IMG/VR virus record: IMGVR_UViG_3300008117_000193
Coordinates: 1 to 36,408 of that record
DNA: 36,408 nucleotides
From: a virus
Direction: 5' to 3' (one strand)
A program made the position numbers and the translations under genes. Under the pieces are notes generated by a model. That model did no database searches, was not told the DNA's origin, and worked only from the letters and a program-made list of their open reading frames with translations. Below, piece after piece: positions 12,042 to 19,884 of the stretch. Every line of letters begins with the position of its first letter. The stretch's first letter is position 1.

Positions 12042-12177
12042 ATGCCTCAAGACCTTTGTCTCCTGCGAGACAGCGGAACCCGGCATGACCATGCCGACAC
12101 TGACGCAGTCAAGACACCGATTGAAAGATCGCAAGATCAAACCGGAACAATATAACCTCAGATGGGGAAGTTTTTGA
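11947..12177 (+). CDS. NrdR-like zinc-ribbon protein
   Basis: The 76-residue product begins RCPHCNKDG, continues VLESRPLDGQVWRRRMCPKCLKTFVSCE, and stops shortly after. This is the N-terminal zinc ribbon of the NrdR type (CPxC and CPKC, with the Arg-rich RRRxC turn) without NrdR's ATP-cone domain. It may bind DNA as a small regulator. The start is a GTG with GGAGG 10 bases upstream. It overlaps the previous gene by 95 bases. Confidence 0.75.
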   Translation: MRCPHCNKDGKSTVLESRPLDGQVWRRRMCPKCLKTFVSCETAEPGMTMPTLTQSRHRLKDRKIKPEQYNLRWGSF

Positions 12178-12345
12178 TGAGCGGTGGCAGTTGCTACATG
12201 AGCGTTTTATCCTCGCAGATGTGACGCGCTTATGTACCGTTCACGCAGCCGCTCATCCTAATATGCGTGAACGGACCTCCGTAGACTAGAACCCGCGGGA
12301 GGCTAGTAATCTGCGTCTCCTCCCGCACCTAACATCAACAAACCA
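12178..12345 (+). other. Intergenic region before the replication module
   Basis: This 168-base gap holds no gene I can support. Two perfect inverted repeats occupy it: CCGTTCACGCA/TGCGTGAACGG (12237-12247 and 12264-12274) and GCGGGAGG/CCTCCCGC (12295-12302 and 12319-12326). Both enclose loops of exactly 16 bases. The region closes the long overlapping gene chain and precedes the replication genes, so it is a plausible terminator, operator or origin region. The next gene lacks a clear ribosome site. Confidence 0.6.
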
Positions 12346-12645
12346 ATGGCAAAAACACCTGAGAAAAAGGTCAAGGACATGTGCATCGAGATCCTCAAGG
12401 ACTTCCGTGCATACTACTTCTTCCCTGTCATGGGCGGTTACGGTCGCTCAGGGATTCCCGACATCATCGTCTGCTACAGGGGGCAATTCATAGCCGTCGA
12501 GTGCAAAGCAGGCTTCAACAAAACCACCCCATTGCAGGACAAGGAGCTTGCTGCAATTTCCACCGCTGGTGGCATCACCCTCGTTATTCGCGAGGATACA
12601 ATCGAACTGCTCCAACAGGAGCTAAGGAGAATCAAGCATGCATAA
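12346..12645 (+). CDS. VRR-NUC domain nuclease
   Basis: The 99-residue protein is a stand-alone VRR-NUC nuclease of the PD-(D/E)XK superfamily. Visible active-site residues are E6, D39 (in SGIPDII), E52 and K54 (VECKAG) and Q64 (TPLQ), with a GYGRSG loop before the aspartate. Stand-alone phage VRR-NUC proteins are thought to cleave branched DNA such as Holliday junctions. It leads the replication module and overlaps the next gene by 8 bases. Confidence 0.9.
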   Translation: MAKTPEKKVKDMCIEILKDFRAYYFFPVMGGYGRSGIPDIIVCYRGQFIAVECKAGFNKTTPLQDKELAAISTAGGITLVIREDTIELLQQELRRIKHA

Positions 12646-12949
12646 ACAGATCGATATCGAAGCCGCGCTTTTGAAGATGCGCGAACTACTGGAGATGGTC
12701 AACAGGGGCGACACTGAGCGGCGCGACGCCATGCTCAGCGCGTTGCAGGCCATTCTTCAGGCAATGATCAATATCGACGACGGGGCTGCCGTCGTCGTGT
12801 TGGCTACCGACTTCAAGGGCTCTATGGGGGTGTACACCCTCAACGCAGGTGAGGACACCGTCATCGGGCTCGCACGGACGCTGCTGGGGCGGTTGGACGA
12901 CACTCGCCTGGACGACATCCCTGTGGAGCACATGGGAGCCGTGCAATGA
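12638..12949 (+). CDS. Hypothetical protein in replication module
   Basis: The 103-residue product has a helical N-terminal half (IEAALLKMRELLEMV, AMLSALQAILQAMINI) and a strand-rich second half (AAVVVLATDFKGSMGVYTLN). It overlaps the VRR-NUC stop by 8 bases and the polymerase start by 4. No family was recognised; the position suggests a replication-related accessory. Confidence 0.7.
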   Translation: MHKQIDIEAALLKMRELLEMVNRGDTERRDAMLSALQAILQAMINIDDGAAVVVLATDFKGSMGVYTLNAGEDTVIGLARTLLGRLDDTRLDDIPVEHMGAVQ

Positions 12950-14931
12950 AGCAGCCATTCGACAAGATCGTCGCGCTCGACTTCGAGACCTCCTGGGGCA
13001 GGCAAGTGAAGCTCGGGTTCTCCTGCCAGACCAACGAGGAATACATCCGCGACCCGCGCTTCAAGGCGTGGGGGCTGTCGTGGAAGACCGTGGGCACCGA
13101 CGAGCGCCCCGTGTGGGTGCGGCATGACCGCATCAAGCGCTGGGCTGCGGGGATCGACTGGGCACGCACCGCCATCGTCTGCCAGAACACCCAGTTCGAC
13201 GGCACCATCCTGTCATGGCTGTACGGTGTGCAGCCGTGCTTCATGTTCGACACCCTGTCCATGGGCCGCGCCCTGTACGGCGTCGAGGTGGGCAACAGTC
13301 TCAAGGCCCTGGCGGAACGGTTCGAGCTACCGCCCAAGGGCGACGGGCTCAGCCCGTCGGAGAACATCCTCGATGAACTGCCCTTCCACGTGGAGCAGAC
13401 GCTGGCGGACTACTGTAAGCACGACACGTGGCTGTGCGAGCAGATCTTCCTGCGCATGCTGCCGCAGTTCCCCGCCAAGGAGCTACGCCTCATCGACATG
13501 ACGCTGCGCATGTACACGCGCCCCCTGCTGCGCCTGGACCGTGCGATGTTGGGGGAGGCCATCGAGGACGAGCGCGAGACCCGGGAAGGACTGCTGCACC
13601 GCCTGGGCGTGGCCGAGACGGCCCTCGCGTCGAACGACCAGTTCGCCGATGTGTTGAAGGCACTGGGCGTCGAGCCCCCGACGAAGACGAGCAAGACCAC
13701 CGGGGAGAAGACGTTCGCGTTTGCCAAGAACGACGCGCTGTTCCAGGCGCTGGTGAACTCCGACAACGAGGAGGTCGCCCTGCTGTGCGAGGCGCGGCTG
13801 AAGGTCAAGTCCACCACCGAGCGCACGCGTGCGCAGCGGTTCCTCGACATCTCCTCGCGGGGCAACCTGCCGGTGCCCCTGAGCTACTACGGCGCAGCCA
13901 CGGGGCGCTGGACGGCCAGCAAGGGCAGCGCGATCAACATGCAGAACCTCAAGCGCGGGAGCTTCCTGCGCAAGGCCATCATGGCCCCCGAGGGCCACGT
14001 GCTGGTGGTCGGAGACTTGTCGCAGATCGAGCCGCGTGTGCTGGCGTGGCTGTCGGACTACGACGACCTGCTCAACATCTTCCGCGCTGGCGGCGACCCC
14101 TACGCGCAGTTCGGGGCGCCCATGTTCGGCATCCCGGGCATGACCAAGGACAGCCATCCGACGCAGCGCCAGAGCGCCAAGTCGGCCCTGCTGGGGGCAG
14201 GCTACCAGCTAGGCTGGGCGAGCTTCGCTGCGCAGTTGCTGACGGGCTTCCTCGGCGCTCCGCCCAAGCGCTACACCCGTGACGAGGCCAAGCAGTTGGG
14301 CGTGTCCGGTGCCGACGTGCAGAAGTTCCTGGGCTGGGAGGAGAACCTCAAGACCATGGCGGGCATCCCGCACACGTGCTCCGAGCTTGAGCTTGCGATC
14401 CACTGCCTCGCGGCCAAGGCCATCATCGACAAGTACCGCGCGACGGCGGTGCCGGTGGTGGCGTTCTGGAACCTGCTCGGGGAACTGATCGAGCACGCGC
14501 TCTACAAGGGCAACGAGTACCAGCACAAGTGCCTGACCTTCCGCAAGGAAGAGATCGTGTTGCCGAGCGGCATGAGTTTGAGGTATCCTGACCTCAAGCC
14601 AGAGGACGGACCGAAGGGTCGCGTTCAGTGGACCTATGCCGACGGGCGCAACGGCAAACGCTCCAAGCTCTACCCCGGCAAGATCTGCAACAACGTGACT
14701 CAAGGCACGGCACGCTGCGTGATGACGGACGGCATGCTCCGCGTCGCGAAGCGCTACCCTGTGGTGGGCACGGTACACGACGAACAACTCGCCGTGGCAC
14801 CTGCAGCAGAGAAAGACGAGGCCAAAACGTGGGTTTTGGCCCAGATGATCACGACCCCGTCATACCTGCCAGGGATACCACTCAACGCAGACGTTGGAGC
14901 GAATGAAAGATATGGACTTGCAAAAGGATGA
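12946..14931 (+). CDS. polA-like: Phage DNA polymerase I (family A)
   Basis: This 661-residue protein combines a 3'-5' proofreading domain (D12 and E14 in DFET, D85, Y156 and D160, the DEDDy set) with a family A polymerase domain. Motif A is GDLSQIEPR (catalytic D357), motif B is R408...K412...L416...Y420 and motif C is VHDE (D612). The 5'-3' nuclease domain is absent, as in many phages. The residue equivalent to E. coli Phe762 is Leu416, a subtype known from viral polymerases, and the Tyr is followed by Gln rather than Gly. It should replicate the phage DNA with the primase-helicase at 19885. Confidence 0.95.
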   Translation: MKQPFDKIVALDFETSWGRQVKLGFSCQTNEEYIRDPRFKAWGLSWKTVGTDERPVWVRHDRIKRWAAGIDWARTAIVCQNTQFDGTILSWLYGVQPCFMFDTLSMGRALYGVEVGNSLKALAERFELPPKGDGLSPSENILDELPFHVEQTLADYCKHDTWLCEQIFLRMLPQFPAKELRLIDMTLRMYTRPLLRLDRAMLGEAIEDERETREGLLHRLGVAETALASNDQFADVLKALGVEPPTKTSKTTGEKTFAFAKNDALFQALVNSDNEEVALLCEARLKVKSTTERTRAQRFLDISSRGNLPVPLSYYGAATGRWTASKGSAINMQNLKRGSFLRKAIMAPEGHVLVVGDLSQIEPRVLAWLSDYDDLLNIFRAGGDPYAQFGAPMFGIPGMTKDSHPTQRQSAKSALLGAGYQLGWASFAAQLLTGFLGAPPKRYTRDEAKQLGVSGADVQKFLGWEENLKTMAGIPHTCSELELAIHCLAAKAIIDKYRATAVPVVAFWNLLGELIEHALYKGNEYQHKCLTFRKEEIVLPSGMSLRYPDLKPEDGPKGRVQWTYADGRNGKRSKLYPGKICNNVTQGTARCVMTDGMLRVAKRYPVVGTVHDEQLAVAPAAEKDEAKTWVLAQMITTPSYLPGIPLNADVGANERYGLAKG

Positions 14932-15160
14932 CATAATTGACTACGCTATGCCCTTGCTCAATATCGAGAGCATGGCGAGAGAGATCCACGACTTGTGCCT
15001 TGAGCACAAGTATGGAGAAGCCCAGGAGGTCGCACGCCGCCTGAACGCAGAAACGCGTGTGCTCGTGCATACGCTACACATCATGGAAGAAAAGGAGCAG
15101 CATGCATATCCCAAAATCGTTCAAGCTCAGCAACATCCCGTATCAGGTCAAGCTGACTGA
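14903..15160 (+). CDS. Small helical protein
   Basis: The 85-residue product starts inside the end of the polymerase gene (ATG 14903, GGAG shortly upstream; ATG 14912 is an alternative). It is acidic to neutral and largely helical (IESMAREIHDLCLEHKYGEAQEVARRLNAETRVLVHTL). The last 20 residues overlap the metallopeptidase gene in another frame. No family was recognised. Confidence 0.62.
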   Translation: MKDMDLQKDDIIDYAMPLLNIESMAREIHDLCLEHKYGEAQEVARRLNAETRVLVHTLHIMEEKEQHAYPKIVQAQQHPVSGQAD

Positions 15161-15404
15161 GCACATCCGAGGCCCGCGTGGCGTGATCGGTCGCGTTGAC
15201 TACGTGGCCCGCAACATCAAGATCGCTACCGTCAACTACTGGACCGGCAAGCCATTGCCGACGGAGGAGATGAGCGATACGTTCTGGCATGAGGTCACGC
15301 ACGCCATCTTGAACGACATGAACAGCCCGCTGTGCAGCGACGAGATTTTCGTCACTGCGTTCGCAAATCGACTCAACGAGGTGGTTCTAACCGCCAAGCT
15401 CTAA
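15102..15404 (+). CDS. Small HExxH metallopeptidase-like protein
   Basis: The 100-residue product has the zincin motif H63-E64-V-T-H67 (FWHEVTHAIL), with D80/E81 (SDEIFVTAFANRLNE) as candidate third ligand. Short phage proteins of this type resemble the core of ImmA/IrrE or SprT metallopeptidases; the substrate is unknown, and cleavage of a host or phage regulator is a possibility. AAAGGAG precedes the ATG. Its stop overlaps the next start (TAATG). Confidence 0.8.
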   Translation: MHIPKSFKLSNIPYQVKLTEHIRGPRGVIGRVDYVARNIKIATVNYWTGKPLPTEEMSDTFWHEVTHAILNDMNSPLCSDEIFVTAFANRLNEVVLTAKL

Positions 15405-16072
15405 TGGACATCAAGCCCATCACGTGGTCACACTCTGCGCTCAAGAAATACGAGCAGTGCCCGCGCCAGTATCACGAAGCAATCGTGCTGAAGAAGTATC
15501 CGTTCAAGGATACGGCCCAGACGATCTACGGCAAAGACCTACACAAAGCGGTGGAGCTTTACGGCAGGGACAACACCCCCATGCCGCCACAGTTCGCGTT
15601 CGTCCAGCCGGTGGTGGACGCGCTGCTCGCCAAGCCTGGGCGCAAATTGTTCGAGCACGAGATGGGCATCACGCCTGACCTGCGGCCCTGCGCCTTCGAC
15701 TCCAAGGAGCGCTGGGTGCGGGGCATCGCAGACCTGCTGATCATCGACGACGACAACCTCACGGCCCGGGTCGTGGACTGGAAGTCGGGGAGCCACAAGT
15801 ACCCTGACTACGATCAACTCCGGCTGATGTCGCTGATGGTCTTCGTGCATTTCCCGCACATCAGGCGTGTGAATTCCGCGCTCATGTTCGTCGTCAAGAA
15901 CCACATGGCCAAGCACCGCATGGACCGCGACGAAGCAGATGCAGCGTGGCAGGACTACCGCGAGCGCGTGGCCAAGCTGGAGGGCAGTTTCGCGCACAGT
16001 GTTTGGAACCCAAAGCAGTCGCCGCTGTGCGGCTGGTGTCCGGTTCGAGAGTGTTCGTTTCATCCCAACTGA
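15404..16072 (+). CDS. Cas4/RecB-like PD-(D/E)XK nuclease
   Basis: The 222-residue protein shows the RecB-nuclease fold pattern: SHSALKKYEQCPRQY at the front, G43-x3-H47, D110 (GIADLL), D125-W-K127 and Q138. Four cysteines, C19 plus C209-x2-C212-x4-C217 at the C-terminus, match the arrangement that holds a 4Fe-4S cluster in Cas4 and AddB nucleases. It should be a DNA exonuclease acting in phage recombination or end processing. Confidence 0.88.
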   Translation: MDIKPITWSHSALKKYEQCPRQYHEAIVLKKYPFKDTAQTIYGKDLHKAVELYGRDNTPMPPQFAFVQPVVDALLAKPGRKLFEHEMGITPDLRPCAFDSKERWVRGIADLLIIDDDNLTARVVDWKSGSHKYPDYDQLRLMSLMVFVHFPHIRRVNSALMFVVKNHMAKHRMDRDEADAAWQDYRERVAKLEGSFAHSVWNPKQSPLCGWCPVRECSFHPN

Positions 16073-16080
16073 GGTACATC

Positions 16081-16311
16081 ATGGCACGAGACTACAAACG
16101 CGAGTACGAACTGTTCCAAGGCAAGCCCGAGCAGATCAAGAAACGGGCCGAACGTGTCAAGGCCCGCAGACTGATGGAGAAGGTAGGCGCGGCGAAGAAA
16201 GGTGACGGCAAGGATGTGGACCACATCCGCCCCCTGAAGAGCGGCGGAACGTCTGCGCGAAGCAACCTGCGCATGCGCAGCAGGAGCGCCAATAGAAGCG
16301 ACAAGAGTTGA
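16081..16311 (+). CDS. Small HNH-type protein
   Basis: The 76-residue product ends in a minimal HNH-like motif: DVDHIRPLKSGGTSARSNLRMRSRSANRS, with the metal-binding DH, the central Asn and a final Asn in place of His. The front half is a basic helix. Small phage HNH proteins nick or cleave DNA; here there is no second domain, and activity is uncertain. It lies between the PD-(D/E)XK nuclease and the helicase. Confidence 0.8.
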   Translation: MARDYKREYELFQGKPEQIKKRAERVKARRLMEKVGAAKKGDGKDVDHIRPLKSGGTSARSNLRMRSRSANRSDKS

Positions 16312-16328
16312 ACAACAACGGAGCAAGC

Positions 16329-17918
16329 ATGGAAATAGTAGAAAACAAACTGCTGGTATTCAAAACCAGACACCCGCATCGCTACAGCCTGATCCCCAAG
16401 AGCAAGGCCATCCCGAGAACTACCGGCGGCTACGACGTCGCCGTGTACTGGGGCCTGGACGAAGTCCGGGTGCTGCGGAACCTGGGCGTCAAGGACGTCC
16501 CCTCGCCCATCTACGGGCGCTACGACTGGCCGGGGCGCTACACGCCCATGGCCCACCAGAAGGAGACCGCGTCCTTCCTCACGCTCAACAGGCGTGCCTT
16601 TGTGCTGAACGATCCCGGCACCGGCAAGACCATGGCCGCGCTGTGGGCTGCGGACTACCTGATGAAGCGCGGAGAGGTTCGGCGCTGCCTGATCCTGTGC
16701 CCGCTGTCGATCATGCACACGGCCTGGATGCAGGATATTGGCAACTCGATCATCCACAGGAGCGCGGTGGTCTGCCACCACTCGCAGGCGGCACGCCGCA
16801 TCGAGCTGGTCCAGCAAGACTTCGAGTTCGTCATCTCGAACTACGAGGGGGTCGAGATCATCGCTGACGAGATCCGCAACGACGGCAGGTTCGACCTGAT
16901 CATCGTTGACGAAGCGAACGCGTACAAGAACCCGCAGACCGCACGGTGGAAGAAGCTGGCCGCGATCATCCGGCCAGAGACGCACCTGTGGATGATGACG
17001 GGCACGCCCGCTGCGCAGTCTCCCCTGGACGCGTACGGTCTGGCCAAGCTCGTGAACCCGAAGAACGTGCCCGCGTTCTACACCGCATGGCGCGACATGG
17101 TCATGCAGAAGGTCACGATGTTCAAGTGGGCGCCCAAGCGCGACGCAGCGGACAAAGTCTTCAGCGCCCTGCAGCCCGCGATCCGCTACACCAAGGCCCA
17201 GTGCATGGACCTCCCGCCCGTTGTCACGGCCACACGCGAGGTGCCGCTGACACCGCAGCAGGCCAAGTACTACAACGCGCTCAAGACCGCGATGGTGGCG
17301 CAGGCCGCAGGCGAGACGATCACCGCAGTCAACGCCGCCGCTGCGCTCAACAAGCTGCTCCAGATCAGTTGCGGCGTGGCCTACACCGACAACCACGAGA
17401 CGGTCGAGTTCGACGCCACGCCCCGGCTGAACGTGCTGCTGGAGGCCCTGGAGCAGACGGAGCGCAAGGTCATCGTGTTCGCGCTGTTCCGCGCAGCCAT
17501 CTCTACTGTCAACAACTTCCTCAACAAGCGCGGCTACGCATGCGAGGAGATCCACGGCGGGGTCACGGCTGGCCAGCGGGCGGACATCATCAAGCGCTTC
17601 CAGACCATGCCAGAACCGCGCGTGCTGGTCATGCAGCCCCAGGCCGCAGCGCACGGGATCACGCTGACAGCGGCGGACACGGTGGTCTTCTACGGCCCCC
17701 TGATGAGCGTGGAGCAGTACACCCAGGCCATCGCCCGGGCCGACCGCAAGGGGCAGGACTCGGACAAGGTGACCGTCATCCACATCCAGGGCTCGCCCGT
17801 GGAGCGCAAGATGTTCGCAGCCCTGGCGGGCAAGGTCGATGACGCCCGCCTGCTCGTGGACCTGTTCAACGAAGAACTTAAAGAAAGGGGGTTGCCAGAC
17901 GCCAAAGGCCGTGTGTAA
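16329..17918 (+). CDS. SF2 (SNF2-like) DNA helicase
   Basis: The 529-residue protein has both RecA-like helicase domains. Walker A is DPGTGKT (D95-T101, K100), Walker B is VDEAN (D194, E195), then MMTGTPAAQ (motif III), and in domain 2 VIVFALFRAAI, HGGVTAGQRADIIKRFQ and the arginine motif QAIARADRKGQ near the C-terminus. The order resembles SNF2-related phage helicases that remodel or unwind DNA at replication forks. The ATG at 16329, with CGGAGC upstream, is preferred over the TTG at 16308. Confidence 0.93.
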   Translation: MEIVENKLLVFKTRHPHRYSLIPKSKAIPRTTGGYDVAVYWGLDEVRVLRNLGVKDVPSPIYGRYDWPGRYTPMAHQKETASFLTLNRRAFVLNDPGTGKTMAALWAADYLMKRGEVRRCLILCPLSIMHTAWMQDIGNSIIHRSAVVCHHSQAARRIELVQQDFEFVISNYEGVEIIADEIRNDGRFDLIIVDEANAYKNPQTARWKKLAAIIRPETHLWMMTGTPAAQSPLDAYGLAKLVNPKNVPAFYTAWRDMVMQKVTMFKWAPKRDAADKVFSALQPAIRYTKAQCMDLPPVVTATREVPLTPQQAKYYNALKTAMVAQAAGETITAVNAAAALNKLLQISCGVAYTDNHETVEFDATPRLNVLLEALEQTERKVIVFALFRAAISTVNNFLNKRGYACEEIHGGVTAGQRADIIKRFQTMPEPRVLVMQPQAAAHGITLTAADTVVFYGPLMSVEQYTQAIARADRKGQDSDKVTVIHIQGSPVERKMFAALAGKVDDARLLVDLFNEELKERGLPDAKGRV

Positions 17919-17966
17919 AATCTTTGACAAGCGGGCTAAGTGACCCGTGACACGAAAGGAGTAAGC

Positions 17967-18371
17967 ATGGATCAGAACGAAGAAGCGGACGCCGTGCCGC
18001 TGGACAAGCTGGTTCGCATCTACATGAAGATGCGTGCGAAGCTGTCGGAACTCGACGCAGAAGTCGAGGCCATCAAAGAGCAACAGCAGGTGATCAAGAA
18101 CGAGATCAAGGACCGCATGCGTAGCGTCGGCGCCAAGTCGATGAAGACTGCACACGGTACGGTCTCGCTCACCGAGAAGACGCGCTACTACACCCAAGAC
18201 TGGGACTCGTTCAAGCGCTTCGTCATCGAGAACGATGCTGTTGACCTGTTGGAGAAGCGCATCGCGCAGACCAACATGAAGTTGTTCTTGCAAGAGAACC
18301 CTGCAATGGTTCCCCCGGGATTGAACTCGGACACGGAACTCGACGTTTCCATCCGCAAAGCTGCGGCGTAA
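17967..18371 (+). CDS. Conserved phage coiled-coil protein
   Basis: The 134-residue product has an N-terminal coiled coil (MKMRAKLSELDAEVEAIKEQQQVIKNEIKDRM), then KTAHGTVSLTEKTRYYTQDWDSFKRFVIENDAVDLLEKRIAQTNMKLFL and a PPGLNSDTEL segment. I recognise this as a protein often found beside the DNA polymerase in phages, but its function is not known. AAAGGAG precedes the ATG. It is followed closely by the candidate ssDNA-binding protein. Confidence 0.78.
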   Translation: MDQNEEADAVPLDKLVRIYMKMRAKLSELDAEVEAIKEQQQVIKNEIKDRMRSVGAKSMKTAHGTVSLTEKTRYYTQDWDSFKRFVIENDAVDLLEKRIAQTNMKLFLQENPAMVPPGLNSDTELDVSIRKAAA

Positions 18372-18383
18372 GGAGCTATTCAC

Positions 18384-19400
18384 GTGAGCAATGTTGCACT
18401 TTTCTCCCCCTCCAACGTCCCTGCATTCGCCAAGAAGCAGGAACTGTCGGCACTGGCCAAGTCGCTTGCGGGCGGCGGCGCTGGTGGCGGCAAGCGCGTG
18501 TCCATCAAGGGCGGCGTGTTCCGTCTGCTGGTGGACGGCAAGGAGATCGCGGCCATCGAGGAGCGCTACCTCGACGTCGTGCTGGTGAACGCCGCACCCA
18601 AGATCGGGCGCACGTTCTACATGAAGCAGTACGACGGCGACACGCCGAGCGCCCCGGACTGCTGGAGCGCCGACGGCGAGAAGCCCGATGCGACCGCAGC
18701 GAACCCGCAGGCGTCGAACTGCGCAAGCTGCCCGCAGAACGCCAAGGGCTCGGGGCAAGGCGACAGCCGCGCCTGCCGGTTCAGCCAGCGTCTGGCGGTG
18801 GTGCTGGCCAACGACATCGAGGGCGATGTGCTGATGCTGCAGGCCCCTGCGGCGTCGATCTTCGGCAAGGCCGAGGGCGAGAACATGCCGCTCCAGGCAT
18901 ACGCCCGGTTCCTGGCCGCGCAGAGCGTGTCCCCCGAGACGGTGGTCACGCGGATGAAGTTCGACACCAAGGCCGAGTCGCCCAAGCTGTTCTTCAAGGC
19001 CATGCGCTGGCTCACCGAGGAGGAGTACGCCATCGCTGTGGAGAAGGGCCAGAGCCCCGAGGCCAAGCAGGCGATCACGATGACCGTGGCGCAGATGGAC
19101 AAGGTGCCCGCGCCGATGGCGCTGGAGGGCGCGCCGCCCAAGGCGGCGATGAAGCCCGCACCGACCCCTGCACCGGCACCTGAGCCCGCGCCTGCTCCCG
19201 CTGCTGTCGATGATGACGAGGCACCGCCGCCTGCTCCGCGCCGTGGCCGTCCGCCCAAGGCGGTTGCGGAAGCCCGCAAGGCCGCAGAAGCCGCCGCAGA
19301 GGAGCCGCCCGAGCCGGTCGTCCAGCGCACGCCTGTCCCGCCCCGCCCCGCGATGCCGACGCAGCTTGCCAAGCTCGCGGAAGATTGGGATGATGAGTGA
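18384..19400 (+). CDS. Candidate ssDNA-binding protein with AT-hook
   Basis: This 338-residue protein has a folded N-terminal region (about 1-245), including a C4 arrangement (C93, C113-x2-C116, C131) that could hold zinc, then a long Pro/Ala linker, an AT-hook-like PRRGRPPK (285-292, core R287-G-R-P290) and an acidic C-terminal end (EDWDDE). A flexible linker with an acidic tail is the hallmark of phage ssDNA-binding proteins such as T7 gp2.5 and gp32; the AT-hook is unusual. The GTG at 18384 follows AAGGAG. Identification is by architecture and context, not sequence identity. Confidence 0.62.
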   Translation: MSNVALFSPSNVPAFAKKQELSALAKSLAGGGAGGGKRVSIKGGVFRLLVDGKEIAAIEERYLDVVLVNAAPKIGRTFYMKQYDGDTPSAPDCWSADGEKPDATAANPQASNCASCPQNAKGSGQGDSRACRFSQRLAVVLANDIEGDVLMLQAPAASIFGKAEGENMPLQAYARFLAAQSVSPETVVTRMKFDTKAESPKLFFKAMRWLTEEEYAIAVEKGQSPEAKQAITMTVAQMDKVPAPMALEGAPPKAAMKPAPTPAPAPEPAPAPAAVDDDEAPPPAPRRGRPPKAVAEARKAAEAAAEEPPEPVVQRTPVPPRPAMPTQLAKLAEDWDDE

Positions 19401-19406
19401 GTAACT

Positions 19407-19427
19407 GGGGGCGGCAATGCCGCCCCC
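19407..19427 (+). terminator. GC-rich hairpin after the ssDNA-binding gene
   Basis: GGGGGCGGC and GCCGCCCCC form a perfect 9-bp stem with loop AAT, followed by TTCGCAAT. It lies 6 bases after the preceding stop and just before the HTH gene. It may be a weak terminator or attenuator, as only two T residues follow. Confidence 0.65.
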
Positions 19428-19435
19428 TTCGCAAT

Positions 19436-19714
19436 ATGCCGTACTCAATCGACACCATCCACCGCATCAGGAAAGGACCGCGCAACCTGGGCAACACGCT
19501 CGGGCGCATCGCGGTCGATCTTGATTTCTCCGTTCAGCGTATCGCGAAGGCCACCAACGCTACGCGTCAGACCGTCTACAACTGGATGTCTGGTGGCGAA
19601 GTGATGGGCGCCTACCGCCCGGTCGTTGAGCGCTTGATCAATATACTGCAGCAAGCACAGACTGCAGACAAAGCATGGGAAGCAGCATGTCAGGAATTCA
19701 ACCTTCGAGCTTGA
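19436..19714 (+). CDS. Helix-turn-helix protein
   Basis: The 92-residue product contains a helix-turn-helix: LDFSVQRIAKATNATRQTVYNWMSGGEVMGAYRPVVERLINIL, like a Cro/XRE-type DNA-binding core. The ATG at 19436 has no good ribosome site; the strong hairpin before it could hide or expose initiation. A GTG at 19397 in the same frame is an alternative. Located between the ssDNA-binding candidate and the primase, it could regulate the module. Confidence 0.7.
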   Translation: MPYSIDTIHRIRKGPRNLGNTLGRIAVDLDFSVQRIAKATNATRQTVYNWMSGGEVMGAYRPVVERLINILQQAQTADKAWEAACQEFNLRA

Positions 19715-19869
19715 CACCTAGCGAGTTGGTGCGTTACGCGGAATTGGCCAACGTCAACGGCCTGCCAAAGCATTGGTGCCAGGAACTCATTGCCGTGCTC
19801 GCCGCATACGTCCTCAAGTACGGCGACGCAGCGGTAGCAGAGCCCCAAGAGCAAACGCCCCTTTTCTGA
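19687..19869 (+). CDS. Small hypothetical protein
   Basis: The 60-residue product starts within the end of the HTH gene (ATG 19687; the ATG at 19675 is an alternative). It shows SSLTPSELVRYAELANVNGLPKHWCQELIAVLAAYVLKYG and ends in a polar tail EPQEQTPLF. Helical, possibly a small adaptor. No family was recognised. The primase-helicase begins 15 bases after its stop. Confidence 0.65.
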   Translation: MSGIQPSSLTPSELVRYAELANVNGLPKHWCQELIAVLAAYVLKYGDAAVAEPQEQTPLF

Positions 19870-19884
19870 GGGGAGCCGCTCTTC

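Noticed and set aside
16092-19448. Very long open frame (over 1100 codons) on the - strand opposite the helicase and ssDNA-binding genes
   Set aside because: It mirrors strongly GC-biased codons of the real genes, is rich in Arg/His/Leu/Val without recognisable domains, and the + strand frames have clear helicase motifs and ribosome sites.
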